64,000 nt of DNA from Drechslerella dactyloides (Eukaryota > Ascomycota > Orbiliomycetes > Orbiliales > Orbiliaceae), in NCBI GenBank assembly GCA_020064725.1, contig JAGTWJ010000001.1:3782001-3846000 (forward strand). Direction: 5' to 3'. Made by a program: the position numbers and the translations under genes. The first letter of the stretch is position 1, and the number at the start of each line of letters is the position of its first letter. The notes below the pieces were generated by a model. It saw nothing but the letters and a program-made list of their open reading frames with translations. It ran no database searches and was not told where the DNA came from. Of the stretch, positions 34,741-46,340 are shown one piece after another.

Positions 34741-35132
34741 GCATAGCATATATTATACCATGGATTGGTTAATTTCGGTCTAGTCGCTGGAGGTCGACAG
34801 GAATCATTTGTAGATGTATAGTGTCCTTTTGTATTCCTTTTTCGTTAGTTGATGCGAATAAATCCACAATAGATGCTAGATGCGACTTAACGAATAAATG
34901 GCATTTTGTTTCTCTGATATGAGTGGTACCATCATCCGTGAAATCATTATGCTCGACCATAATATGCGCGATGTTGCATTTTGTGTGTTGCGAAATGCCA
35001 AGGCGTCGGTGACCAGGCGCCCGAAAAGTCTCGGCGTTAACAAACCCTGTCCACGCCAGACTTTTGTATAAAATAAATTTCTGTGCGACAAACCTAGGCT
35101 TCCCAGACGCACAGCTGCTGGAACTATGGGCC
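34741..35132. other. Short intergenic region
   Basis: About 390 bp with the 3' flank of the Egh16-like gene and the leader of the helicase gene. An in-frame upstream ATG for the helicase lies at 35064. Confidence 0.4.
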
Positions 35133-38100
35133 ATGCTCCGCCTTAAGGCCCGACTCTTAGGCAAACAAGCCACCTCGCCGACGACCTATATTTGCCAACG
35201 ATGCCTCTACTCTGCGCGATGGGCCTCGCCGTCCATCTCTCCCTCGAAATCCACATGTCGCAGTTACCATGCAACCGCGGCCTCGCTAGGGCCGATGGGA
35301 ATGCGGGAAGTGCCCCGCCGCACCTCGAGATACCGGATGGACCACGGTAATGACGACGCAGAACCGTACCGACCGAAGAAACCGTACGGGAGAACTCGCA
35401 AATTCAGGCGATTCCAGGATGAGTCTCCCGAAGACGGGGAGGACCTTGCCGTGGACTTTGATTCGTCAAGATACGACGTTGCCCAACCCAGTCGAATGCT
35501 AGAGACGCCGGATCTCCAAAGCATCATGGCGAATTCGCGAGCTTCCGACTTCGCAAGACAACTGCACAAGTTACGGCGGGAAGAACTGGAGCGACGAGAC
35601 CCTGCGATGCAGATATTGTCAAAGTTGCAGACCCCGAACACCTTCGAGGAATCGTCGATACGACCGGCTATGAAGAAGGCGCTCGCCAAGGCCTTTCCAA
35701 ATGTCAAAGCCCTATCGCCGACGCAAAAGAATTTGCTGCCGCTCTTGCAGGAAGGCTACAGTCTCTGTGCGACCGGCCCCCCGGGTTCGGGTAAAAGTTT
35801 CGCCATTGCGGTCTGGCTGCTGCAGATGATGCGAAGTATCAAGTCTACGATAATGCCCAACGGCGACTTCCGAAAGACACCGATCACCACCGCCTTGTTA
35901 TTCGTGCCCCACGTCGACCTTCTCCACCAGTACATGCGGTTGCTCGAGACACTCTATAATGCCTTCGGCGAACCGGGCCAGGCTATACCCCCGAAGGAGG
36001 CAGTGTTCCAAGGCCTCACACGGTACGGCTCAGGGTTCGCCGAGCTGGAGAGCGAGCAGATACGAACGCTAGCAAAGTACCCGAGCCCGCACATCATCGT
36101 CACTACACCAACACGGCTACTCGATATCCTGAATGATCCTGATTCCAAGGCTCTGCTAGACTTGACTAGTCTTAGAGTAATTGCTGCCGATGAGGTGGAT
36201 GCCATGATTAGTCAGCGGCCGACTCCTCAACGATTGAACGACATGACTCAACCATGGAAGAAACGACAGGACCTGAGATGGAAGAAACAGTCGCCGATGG
36301 AGCTTTGCGTGGACTTTATTCTGGCGAAACGAGAAATGCGAGCCAGCCAAAGGGGCGACATGCCCGAGCCGATACAATTCTGCTGTGTATCGCCAAATCT
36401 TTCCCCGGTGCTCAAATCAAAGCTCATCTACATCAAGAAGTGGGTCGGATTTTCTGAGAGCAACGCCAAGGCAAACTCGTTAGTAAACCTTGGTATCCAA
36501 GATTTCTCCAAGATGTTTGATCAAGACAAGCTCGCACCGATAGTGCATTTGCCCTCAAGGATAACCCACTACGCCTTGAGCGTGGATATCACATCTGGAA
36601 TGATGAGGGACATCCCAAGATACAACGAGGATGCATTGATCAGGTCGCAGGATGAGCGAGCGGAAATCCAGAAATACGTCGGAATTCTGAAATCTCACAA
36701 AGACCCTCGCGTCAAAGACATGAGCAAGGAGGCTCTCGTCGTCGAAGCAGCTCAGGAAAAGGTCTTGACAGAGGAAGAAGGCAGTCTGGATAAGTACAAG
36801 TACGACGTGAATATTGAGGGTCACCCGGAAGTGCAAGTCCGCGACATCGTGACAAGCCTTCCGAACGACTTTCGGCATACGGGAATACCGCGAAATGTCG
36901 CCATCGAAGCCATGGATGTCCTACTGAAACGCGACAATTACCCGGAGAGAGTCCTTATGTACGTCTCTCCAATTGCGTCGAGAGGTTCCTTCGTGGACGC
37001 TCTAGCGGAGGCCGGCTTCAACGCTCAACATGTCCGGATGGAAAACTGCGAACAGCACGGTATCTCCATCGGTCGCTCCGATATCCCTCAGCCACCCTTA
37101 CCTGAAGAGCCCGATGTAAAGGTTCGGACAAAGGCGGATACTACGATATGGGTTGCATCAAGTGTCAGCCTTCGGGGTATTGACCTTCCACATTTTACCC
37201 ACGCATATATCATGATTCCTACAACCGGATATCAGAAATATGCCCAGATGGCGGGTCGCATTGCTAGATATCCTTTCACAAAACAAATGGGCGACCTCCC
37301 AGAACCGAAGGGCCAGGTAACCACGATATTTCTAGAACAGCCCTCCGGCGAGCACGATCTCGCTCCGATAGTTGATGGTGTTATTCAAATTGACAGTCCG
37401 GTCGAAGGTCTTGCGTGGCGGCGGATACATCGCATGTACGGGCTTTGCGGCGCCAAGGTGGACAAGTACTTTGGTGTTGACGAGCCGAATGGTGTTATGC
37501 TGAAATCGCCGGCGAATCATCTTACCAAGTACCCGGGAATGGATAATGAAATTCCATGGGAGCATGAGATGGAGACGCCGGAGTCGGGGTCGGAAGAGGT
37601 TCCTGCGGGCTGTACATTCCAGGAGGCCCGAACATATATGGATATGCCAAATGATATGGACTCAATACTTTCTGGAGATGAGGCGATCAAAGCCAGGCCG
37701 AACCGAGACTCTACCACCACCACCACTCCATCCGAGCCATCTGCTCCGGATAGTTGCACTGTTACTGAGCCTATCGTTCCATCCTCCGAACCCATCGATG
37801 CGACCGAAGGCGGCGTCAGCGTTGATTTGGGTGATGAGTCATCTGAACTCTTCGAAGTTCTGGCATCGAAGGAGGCATCGGATGCAATCGAAGAGACTCA
37901 GGAGGGCTCCGCAACAGACGAAATCTCACCAGAAAGTGAACAGGCCAGTTCGGAAATTGCAGAAGATGAGGGAGATGTTAGCGAACTCCCTGCCGCTCGC
38001 GAGCCCATAGAGCTGCAAGACGGCCCACACTTTGCCCCTGAGGATGCTGATGAATCATCAATTCAGTCTGCCCTCACGGAATCTGCAAGTGACGAGATCG

Positions 38101-38411
38101 CTCAAACTGCGGAAGACTCTCAAAGCCCGACCGAGATACCGCTGGAAGTCGCAGAGGGTGTAACGGAAGAGGAGGTAAAAGAGTTTCAACAAGCACAAGA
38201 TGAGATCTTCTCCGCCTTTCTAGAACTCAACGTCCTGCAAGAGCAGATGCGAAAGGCAAAGGAGGGGGATGCCTCGGTGACTGAAAACACAGCGTCCGAA
38301 CAGCAAGCCGTCGGCGCTACGAAGGAGGATGGTGAGGTGGCAGATACAAGCGCTGGTGAGGTACAGGATGACTCGATGACTGAGTCGAAACCTGACAATG
38401 AGAAGGTGTAA
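35133..38411 (+). CDS. Probable mitochondrial DEAD-box-type RNA helicase
   Basis: Intronless, 1092 aa from ATG 35133. The first 60 residues (MLRLKARLLGKQ..., with many Arg, Ser and Thr and few acids) look like a mitochondrial presequence, which is why I prefer this start to ATG 35064. Helicase motifs in order: Q-like FPNVKALSPTQKN (about 190); Walker A GPPGSGKS (about 214); TPTRLL (motif Ib); motif II as DEVD at about 353 instead of DEAD; YVSPIASRGSF (about 610); motif V SLRGIDLP; and motif VI QMAGRIAR (about 705). The tail from about 810 to 1092 is strongly acidic and rich in Ser, Glu and Thr, without a recognised fold. The family unwinds or remodels RNA with ATP; mitochondrial location is inferred from the N-terminus. 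It does not read as MRH4, which has a DEAD box in a different context. Confidence 0.75.
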   Translation: MLRLKARLLGKQATSPTTYICQRCLYSARWASPSISPSKSTCRSYHATAASLGPMGMREVPRRTSRYRMDHGNDDAEPYRPKKPYGRTRKFRRFQDESPEDGEDLAVDFDSSRYDVAQPSRMLETPDLQSIMANSRASDFARQLHKLRREELERRDPAMQILSKLQTPNTFEESSIRPAMKKALAKAFPNVKALSPTQKNLLPLLQEGYSLCATGPPGSGKSFAIAVWLLQMMRSIKSTIMPNGDFRKTPITTALLFVPHVDLLHQYMRLLETLYNAFGEPGQAIPPKEAVFQGLTRYGSGFAELESEQIRTLAKYPSPHIIVTTPTRLLDILNDPDSKALLDLTSLRVIAADEVDAMISQRPTPQRLNDMTQPWKKRQDLRWKKQSPMELCVDFILAKREMRASQRGDMPEPIQFCCVSPNLSPVLKSKLIYIKKWVGFSESNAKANSLVNLGIQDFSKMFDQDKLAPIVHLPSRITHYALSVDITSGMMRDIPRYNEDALIRSQDERAEIQKYVGILKSHKDPRVKDMSKEALVVEAAQEKVLTEEEGSLDKYKYDVNIEGHPEVQVRDIVTSLPNDFRHTGIPRNVAIEAMDVLLKRDNYPERVLMYVSPIASRGSFVDALAEAGFNAQHVRMENCEQHGISIGRSDIPQPPLPEEPDVKVRTKADTTIWVASSVSLRGIDLPHFTHAYIMIPTTGYQKYAQMAGRIARYPFTKQMGDLPEPKGQVTTIFLEQPSGEHDLAPIVDGVIQIDSPVEGLAWRRIHRMYGLCGAKVDKYFGVDEPNGVMLKSPANHLTKYPGMDNEIPWEHEMETPESGSEEVPAGCTFQEARTYMDMPNDMDSILSGDEAIKARPNRDSTTTTTPSEPSAPDSCTVTEPIVPSSEPIDATEGGVSVDLGDESSELFEVLASKEASDAIEETQEGSATDEISPESEQASSEIAEDEGDVSELPAAREPIELQDGPHFAPEDADESSIQSALTESASDEIAQTAEDSQSPTEIPLEVAEGVTEEEVKEFQQAQDEIFSAFLELNVLQEQMRKAKEGDASVTENTASEQQAVGATKEDGEVADTSAGEVQDDSMTESKPDNEKV

Positions 38412-39530
38412 TCAGAGCATGTGAGCGAGCACCTCCTCCTTATTGGACATGGGATGGTTCGCTGTATCTATATTAGATATTTTCCTGTATATATTGCGTG
38501 TTTATGATAGAAGGTGTGCAGGGCGCGCAGAGGGGCTTGCGGTCAGCTATAGGGCGTGTATATTATAGCATCATAGACACTTGTGGAATTTAGAAAGCAT
38601 TTGTGTTTGGGCAAAGCACCTGGCAGATTAGCGAGGTTGTCATATGTCACGCAGCACGACGATGACCTCATCGCTTTGAACTACTGCGAGCCTCAGGCCT
38701 GCTCACATGTTCATTAAGGTTCGAGTTGTAGGTCAACAATAGCAAATAAAAGCCTTTCCGTCCTAAACCAAAGTTTATTAATAACCGTGAAGCAATCTCC
38801 TGCAGAATCAACATCGCATTCAGATGACGTGGCTGAGGTCCGGCCCGCAAGCGCATGACCGTACCCCGCGCACGATGCCGCGAGCTGTTGAATTATATTG
38901 GCTGTTTGGCTTGGAACCAAAAAGCATGATAGCAGATTTCTGAGGATCTATCTCATGTACCTACGCGCATGAACAATAGGTACTATATAAAATTAATAAA
39001 ATATCACTCAATAATTTGTGTGTTAGATATTGTGTAACAGCAAGCTAACCTTAAAAACCACGAACATTGCCACATGCTCACACGTGAACGTGTCGACCAG
39101 CGACTTTCTAATCGCTGCTACATAGAGCAAGCATTAGTGTACGAGATCTAGAGATCCGGAGATACATGTGCTGTGTAGTCCACAATGATAGCTAGACATA
39201 CTTATCTCAGCTGCATCCTCTCTTGTGGATTCGCATATAAATTTCAGCGACGCCCTTTAGATCCAGAATCTGCATCAGAGATTCGACTCGATTTTACTGT
39301 ACTCCTGCAGCAGTATCAACAGACACGCGCTTTTCAAACTCTAGACTACGATCAAAGGATATCACAGCCTGACCAGAATTCTCCACCCTAAAGTCAACTA
39401 CAGTAAACCTATTCATAACCTCATTTCTCGCTAATATTCCAATGAGTCGCCAAGCTAACTTGCATCTCTTGCAGAGCTCAGCCAATCGTCCTTCCATTTC
39501 ACAATAGCTAGGTACCCGCAGGTCCCCACG
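38412..39530. other. Intergenic, 1.1 kb, no gene seen
   Basis: AT-rich, with only short unbiased frames. Contains the helicase 3' flank and the promoter of the small gene at 39531. Confidence 0.45.
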
Positions 39531-39824
39531 ATGTCGTCTCCACACAAATCCCCAAACAAACACAAAGAAAACGTCTACAAGTCACCAGCAAAGACCGCCT
39601 CTCCGGCCAAGAGGGTCGCAAGCGACTGCCAGCCTGCGAAATCGGATCCACCAGCGACCACCCACAAAGCCGTGGCGATAGACCAGCCGTTCGGCGGGTA
39701 TATGCCTTGGGAGGAGAATGAATTTGCCGACATAGCGTACGGGCGGCATCCCCCGAAGGGGCCTTATTCGTGTGGGTATCATATCCCTATTGACAAGAAA
39801 GAATCAGAAGAAGAGAAGAAATGA
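39531..39824 (+). CDS. Small hydrophilic protein, 97 aa, unknown
   Basis: Single exon starting MSSPHKSPNKHKEN. The first half is basic and rich in Lys, Ser, Pro and Ala (KSPAKTASPAKR), resembling a nucleic-acid-binding or phosphorylated tail. The second half has a compact aromatic stretch, GGYMPWEENEFADIAYG, then PYSCGYHIPI and a charged end (KKESEEEKK). No signal peptide or membrane segment. Not recognised. Coding is supported by composition, a clean start and good codon bias, but at this length it could be chance. Confidence 0.45.
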   Translation: MSSPHKSPNKHKENVYKSPAKTASPAKRVASDCQPAKSDPPATTHKAVAIDQPFGGYMPWEENEFADIAYGRHPPKGPYSCGYHIPIDKKESEEEKK

Positions 39825-40389
39825 ACTGCGACCTCTATGTGCGCGTGTCTACGCAATTTCTCCATCGTGTGTTGTTTCGTGGTCGTGGTAACTGGCGGGC
39901 GAGAAGAGCTTAGAGTTTCATGTGTTGTTTTTGTTGCATCCTTTCACCACCAAGATGTATTCCTTCCTGACATTGTCGCTGTTGACGTTGAAAATGTATG
40001 TACAAGACGTCCAAGATCTTGGATGATATCGATTGGCTTGATGGTATTTGTCAAATTGATTGTTCTGATTGGGGGCGCAGCCGTTCGCCCCGCACCACGG
40101 GATTTTGTGACTGTGCTCCAGCGATCTTGGCTCGAGTCGACTCACCATTTCAGAACAGTGACTCAGCATCAAGCGTCAATTCCAATGTTTCCAGGCGAAT
40201 GCATATAAAGGTTATGCGCCTTTGCGATTTCTCGCGGCAGCGCCCATTTTTTATTTTGCGACAGAACGATTGCGATAGAAACAACATTGCGCTTCCCCGC
40301 AATTGGAGTCTATATTGGACGTATCGAGAAGCATCACCGCAATTTCTATAGTTTCAATTCGAACATTCTCATTTTATATAGCGATATCT
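39825..40389. other. Intergenic, no gene seen
   Basis: About 560 bp without supported coding sequence; promoter of the following gene presumably lies here. Confidence 0.35.
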
Positions 40390-41987
40390 ATGCGCTCGCG
40401 TGCAGCCATGGCGTTCCGTAGGATGCGCGACTGGCTTCTCTTCAGACGGGAAAATTCACACCAGGTTACTAATAAATCTAACCCTTGTCCTCGGCTCGAC
40501 GTCGACATTCCACGCTCATACATTCAGTTAACATTGGAACAGTTCTTCAATCACGAGACGGAGTCTACAAGAGCAGATCGAGAGCCGGAGACTGTAAAAC
40601 CAAGAATAAGGACACTGGAGGAGATCATACTTCCAACGACAGTAATCCCACTTGCGATACCTCCAGTTGCGGTCACTCCGGTGACGATAACTCCAGCGAG
40701 AGTGACTCCAGCGACCATAACTCCGGAGATAATAACGACGAAGCAGACAATGTCCCTAGAGGCGACAACCCTAGAGCCGATGACGGAGTCCATAAAACCA
40801 CAGGAGTCCCCAGCCGCCACAGCTGTGAATGTCGCAGAAGCAATAAAGGAGGAGCCGCCTGGCCCTGGCGAGCTGTGAGTACTTGCGTCTGCAGCATAAG
40901 CAGGCAAAGCTATAACCTAGCTTCGAAGATTATAGCCGCTGACATACGCATGATGGATGATATTCCAGCTTCGAGCTCTTCGGCCTCCCGCCGGAGATCC
41001 GCGAGGACATCTACGAGCATGTTCTCCCGGCCGGCCTCAACTTTGTCTTCCTCTCGCCGCCCATGTTCCCCAACTACCGCGGTCCAACCGGAAAGCAGCT
41101 CAAGCCGGTACATCCATCCATCTACCAGACCTGTTACGTACTATATGCCTGTATGCTGACTATAGATAAAGTACCCCTGCGGCCTGACATATCGTCTGCA
41201 CGACGATAAGTCCAGCGACGCGCTCTCCAAGATCCAGTGCGCCTCCCTCCGCCTCGGCGTCGAACTCAAGAACTCGCTCGCCTACCGTAACGGCCTCGCC
41301 GTCGCCATCTTCGACGCCTGCATCCCGGAGACGAACCCGGAATGGGCGCGCGGCTTCCACCCGGACCGTATAACCCCACGTCTCCTCGCCCTCGTCGCCA
41401 AAAGCCGCTTCATCTTCGCCGGCTTCGGCTCCAACACCGCTAACACCCTCCGCGCGCTCGACGACCGCGTTCGCGCGAACATCAAGAACATCCTGCTGAC
41501 AACCTACGTCACCTCCATGACGTACGCCGGCAACAACCAGTGGGAGAAGGCGTCCGGATTCACCGAGCCCACCAGCGCATTCGAGCGGCTATTCGCATCG
41601 CAGCTGCCGGCGCTGGAGAAGGTCGCCGTCGAAGTCCACGTCGGCCAGTCGAAGAATCTAGCCGCCCTTCGCACGATGCTAGAATGGTACGACAATGGTA
41701 AGATCAGCGAGCTGGAGCTCGTGTTCCCGTACACCACGCAGCCATGGAAGCATCCGACGAGGGAGTCCTGCTACAACATCCTGTACAAGTCCGCCTGGCC
41801 GAACCGGGACGCGTCGAAGCGCTGGATAGTCGAGCAGGTGGGCGACGACGAGCTGGATGTGCGCGGCCGCTGGAGGTTCCGGTACGACCATGGTGTCGGG
41901 CGAACGGCGGATGATAACAAGCTGGTCGAGGCGACGGTGTTCCGGCTTGTGAAAGAGGTAGCCGAATCGGAGGAGGGGAGCAGATAA
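40390..41987 (+). CDS. F-box-like fungal protein with Thr-Pro repeat
   Basis: CDS join(40390..40874,40969..41107,41166..41987), 481 aa. Introns are 94 bp (GTGAGT donor, CCAG acceptor) and 58 bp (GTACAT donor, ACTATAG acceptor), and both keep phase. Residues 1-160 are basic, then low-complexity with a TPxxxTP repeat. Across the first splice the sequence becomes FELFGLPPEIREDIYEHVLP, typical of the N-terminal helix of fungal F-box or 2EXR-type proteins. The rest (about 210-481) is globular with conserved-looking blocks ITPRLLALVAKSRFIF and LEKVAVEVHVG, typical of expanded families of unknown function. F-box proteins recruit substrates to SCF ubiquitin ligases; whether this one binds Skp1 is not shown. 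The start is uncertain: ATG 40303, 40390 and 40408 are all in frame. Confidence 0.65.
40655..40745 (+). repeat. Short tandem repeat coding Thr-Pro units
   Basis: Degenerate 12-15 bp units sharing ACTCC(a/g)g, read as VTPVTITPARVTPATITP in the F-box-like gene. The other frames are also open across it, as expected from expansion of a short unit. Confidence 0.5.
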
Positions 41988-42739
41988 CGGTCTGGATTCA
42001 TTGACCCTGCGCCCTGCGTGTCTGGCGCATGCGCCACCGGCCGTCATGGGACGGGGTGATAGATTGCGAGCGGAGATAAGAACGACAATTGACTTTTTGA
42101 AATAGTAGCCGTCTTACTCGTTTTAATTTTTAGTTTTTCTATTCTATGCACATTGTTAGCGCCACGTATATCATGTTACCTATATCTTTAATGGAACTGC
42201 AAGAGTCTACATTCACCTACTCTGAGTCGTGACCGTAGGCACCCCCCGGGCCGCCTCTCGGCGCCTGCAGGTGGAGAGATTCGGCAGCAAGTCTCCCCTT
42301 GGCCCGGGAGCTAGGCGTCCCCGTGCATCAGTACTAGACGATTTGCGTAGCCCCGGGCAGTTTCCATATGGCCACTTCGGTGTTTTCACAATGAAGGCAG
42401 CCATGCTATCAATCCAGCTGTGGAAAATCCAGTCGAAGATGGGGAAAGATTTACTTGAGCATAGTACTAGTATATCTAAATTTCGAGCTATATCCGCTAA
42501 ACTACTATAAACCCGCTAAAAATACAGATAACAACCATCCAAAAAAAATCGGTCATGCAAAGCATTAAAAAGAAGTAGAATCCTATAATAGCCATCCATG
42601 TCAACGTAAATAAGCGATATCGCTTTTCTGCTCGTATAGTCATCCGTAGACTTGCTCCAAAAAAAAAAAAAAAATAGACCCTGGTAATATAGATATCGTA
42701 GTAAGTAAGGTATTATTGTATGAAGCGAATGGCGACGCA
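41988..42739. other. Intergenic between convergent genes
   Basis: About 750 bp with two 3' flanks and a 17-base A run at 42659-42675. No gene seen. Confidence 0.45.
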
Positions 42740-45021
42740 TCACTTCGACTTTGACCGTCGCGGTTTCTCGTCGTCTGTCAAGCTCATGCTCGAGCTCTCC
42801 TTCGAGCTCTCCTTGGATGTCTCCTGGCCGTCCGAACTTGCTTTTCGTTTCGCCTTCTCCTTCTTCTTTTCAACGTGCCCAATTGCCTCTTGCGTAAGAT
42901 CTTGCCGGAATTCCTGCTCGATAATGCGCTTCTTTCGCGTCTTCCTGTCGCCAATCGAGATGAAAACGCCTGCAGCAATATTGCAAGTGATCGAGCAGGA
43001 GAGAATCACTGCCGTTAGGGCTTCAGGGCGGTTATGGTAGCTGATACCCCACGTGCAAGCACCAAGTGCGATCTGGAACATCGAATGGCAGTCGAGCAGA
43101 ATCGTAACTGTGATGAGCAGCTTGACAGGGAAAGCGTAGTGCGTCCGCGTCTCGTGCGGCCTGTAGTAGGTATGCGACTTGGAGAACTTCATCGAGTGGT
43201 GCTCGAACTTCTCCTGCTGCTTCTCCGACAGCACGGGCGCCTCGTCGCGCTGCTCCCATGACGCTTCCAAGTCGGCGATCACCGACTCACGGTCAGCCTC
43301 CACCGATACGAACTGTCGCGTTGGTAGGTCATTATGGTCTTGTAGCTCCGGTAACGCTCGCTTTCTTCGTAGTTTCCACGTCAAGAAGTGATAGTGGGCG
43401 ATGTAAATCATGTGGTAGGTGTCCACGGCGCGGAACGGGGCCAATCCATCGCCTACAATGGCGAAGAGAGCAACGAGGACGTAGTCGATGACATTGATCA
43501 CGTAGAGTTGCTTTTCGCCGACGTAAATCCAACCGATCAAGAAGAGGACCCAAGCTAGACCAAACAATGTGATCAATGTTGCATATACAGTGACGAAGAA
43601 ACCCAAAGCTATAGTTTAAAGAAATTATTAGTGTTTGTTGCGCAAGTTGCTTATATGCGGGTCTGACTCACGTCTCCTAACGTATTGCTTGAACCCTCTC
43701 CAGCCGCGTTTAAACTTTTCTCGTTTCGAATGCATTAGATGACGAACGTGGTCGTCCAGCAGTTCCTTCTCCTCGGGAGTCCAATCCGGGAGAGTGACAC
43801 CATGTGGCAGAACAGCAAAATGCGAATCCGTCAGATTCGACGTGATGCTGAATGCGCGACTCCTCTGCCGCTGAAGCTGAGCCGGCGTCAACACGCTGGG
43901 TGCCTCCTCAAGCGCAGCAGGTTCAACCGGGGTGATCTCCTCAGCCGGGGTTGGTAGCGGTTCAATCCGGGAGCCGCGCCGTGATTCAATTCGTGATCCG
44001 CGTCGTGACTCTCGTCCTCCCACGGAGGAGAGATCGTAAGTTGGATGCCGATTGAGCAAGTTTCCCAGATTGGGAATAAACAGCGAATTTTGCACATTCG
44101 TGAGCGTTGACAGTGTGGAGACCTCGGGATCTATTTTGCGCCAATCTGGTCAATATGCAGCTCCCGTTTGCGGTAATCGTCATGCAAAAACCGACCTATA
44201 ACGTCCAGTAAATCCACCACATCCTGACCGTATTCTCTTCTTGGCGGTTGTGGCATCGGGGGATGCGGTGGCATTCCATCTTCCGCCCGCTGTCTCATAC
44301 CAAGCATTGATCTCGCACCGGATAGCGAGAGGGTGCTGCCTATGCGATTCAAGAGAGGCCTCTGTGGCACGGCTGCCGGGACTTCTGTGCCGTCATCCAG
44401 AGGAATCTTAGGTGGAGGAGTTGGAGCCTTTGACGACTCTCTTATCGGAATCTTCGGTGGTACCGGTGGGGGTGGAAATTCCGGCGGGTATTCCTGCACA
44501 GGTGACATGACCTGTGAAGGCCGCAGGGAGTTCGGATCATTGAGCCAGGAGTGTCTCGCGGGATCGGATATGCTCCGGGGTCGGTTACGGGGAATGGTGA
44601 GGTGCGGCTGCGGAGTGACCGTCGTAGCCGTCGTAACGGTGGGAGCTGGACTGGCGTGCCGATCGTAGGCGTCATTCAGGTCGGTATGCGACGGCAGCCG
44701 CCGTAGTCGGATGGTAGGAGGTCGACTCATGGCGGAGACAGTGCTGGCTCTGCTGGTGCGATTGCCGGCGGAGATGATGGAGGGTATCGAGTGTGGTATT
44801 TCAGGCCGGGAAGGCCGCGATCCCACCGGCCGCCGAGGGAAGAAGCGACGGTTCGGGTCGGCAGCAATGGGCGATGGCAGGCTCTGGCGGACGGATTGGA
44901 CGGGTTGGATGTCATTATCGGTGCGGGTGTCGGTTTCCGCAGATTCGGAGGGTAGCGAGGAGGACCTGGCCCGGCCAGACGGCGGCGGGCCAGACGGGCC
45001 TCCTCCTCCCTGGCTAGCCAT
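42740..45021 (-). CDS. DUF2985 family integral membrane protein
   Basis: CDS complement(join(42740..43608,43672..44130,44196..45021)), 717 aa. Residues 1-275 are disordered and rich in Pro, Ser and Arg. The first intron (65 bp) has an unusual GTCGGT donor and an AATAG acceptor; it joins VVDLLDVI to DPEVSTLSTLTNVQNSLF, the usual start of the conserved part in this family. The second intron (63 bp, GTGAGT donor) joins FKQYVRR to PLGFFVTVYATLITLFGLAW. Membrane segments are visible at about residues 430-453, 465-485, 570-600 and 610-635, with a cytosolic loop between. The tail is Lys/Glu/Ser-rich. DUF2985 proteins are common in filamentous fungi and have no assigned function. Without the first intron the frame stops at TAG 44131. 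Confidence 0.8.
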
Positions 45022-46340
45022 GGTGAGAATCTAGATCTGGCGTGTGTCTAGCGAGGGATGGAGCGATAGGGATCAGGGATGCCGTCGGGTCATGGCGACG
45101 GCGAGGCGAAGGGACGGGCGACGGGACGGTGGAAGTGTGGTCGGTGATGTTGGAATGGAGGTTGAAGAGGAGGAGGAGGACAGCGAGGTCAAGAACGAGG
45201 CAAAATATATCGCAGCGGTTTATAGCAGCAGGTTCAATGGGCACACCACCACCAGCATTTTTCCACCGGATCAAGCGCAGAACTGCGAGGACGGACCCCG
45301 GCAGCTGTGCACGCTAGACTGCGTCTTCGCTAGCCTGGATGCATCTGCCAGGACGGCAATAACGCTTCCCTGGAAGAGCGCTCGCAGGAGAGGCGGTATG
45401 GCGAATCGGTTGGTCAGCAATCCTAGCGCCGCTGGGGCGCGGTGACGTCAGGGATGCATCGCTGGATAAGCACGGCCGCGGCCGGGGGTCACGACATCAT
45501 GGGTCACTCATTCATGATGCCGTCAGACAAGCCTGGCTTGCTCGTCACGAAGGAAACCGCTCGCCGGCGACCGCGATGAAGCAAGTGGACAGACCGTGAT
45601 CTCGGGATCTCAGGGTCTCGGCGGGGCGTCGAGATTGCTCCGTCGAAAGCGCTGGGCTTGGCATTCAGCTGCCAAATCCGGCGGCGAGGCAGCGTCTGGC
45701 CGGCTGCACTGGACTATCGCGGGCGGGCGGGCGCCTTAGCAGCCGGCGTATTATAACACTCAGCTGGCGCGTGGCGACGGGAATGGAGATGCATCTGGCC
45801 AGCGGTGCGTCCGCCGAGATGCCACCTGCGAGCTGGTGTTTAATGTTTTTCGCCCAGTCGATTGAGACGAGGTCTTTGGCGGCCGTCGAGGTGAAGTCTC
45901 GTGAGCCGACTAATTACTAAGGTCATCGAGGTGTTCAGAGTGTTTGCCGCATGTTACAATGCAACAAGAGGCAACGCGGCAACGCATCGGGCAGCCTTCC
46001 GAGCACTCGGCCCGAAACCCGTCGACGCCGGTCAGACGGCCTATCTCCACCTGCAGCCTTCCGTCCAATCATGATCGTGACTGCTCTATCGCATCGGCGC
46101 TATTCGATCCTCAAGCCTGAGCTCGGATTGTGATTAGTTCATCTTGAACTCCAACATGCACACCCGTGTAGCGTTTCCGAGACCCTATATATACCGCTCC
46201 GAGGCATGGCATCCAAGGACCCAAGCCTCCATGGAGACGAACTCTCGCATCTACATTTACCCGTATCAGAACACAATCCCACGAACCTAATACCATTACG
46301 ATACTCGTCCAAGCTTACCCGTTCAAGCAATCGATCCGTA
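45022..46340. promoter_or_regulatory. Divergent promoter region
   Basis: About 1.3 kb between the DUF2985 gene (minus) and the glyoxalase-like gene (plus). The first 400 bp is GC-rich leader of the former. A TATATATA box at 46186-46193 serves the latter. An out-of-frame ATG at 46231 could give a 19-codon upstream frame. Confidence 0.5.
46186..46193 (+). promoter_or_regulatory. TATA box of the glyoxalase-like gene
   Basis: TATATATA only 13 bases before the in-frame ATG at 46206. Transcription starting about 30 bp downstream would exclude that ATG, favouring ATG 46341. Confidence 0.5.
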
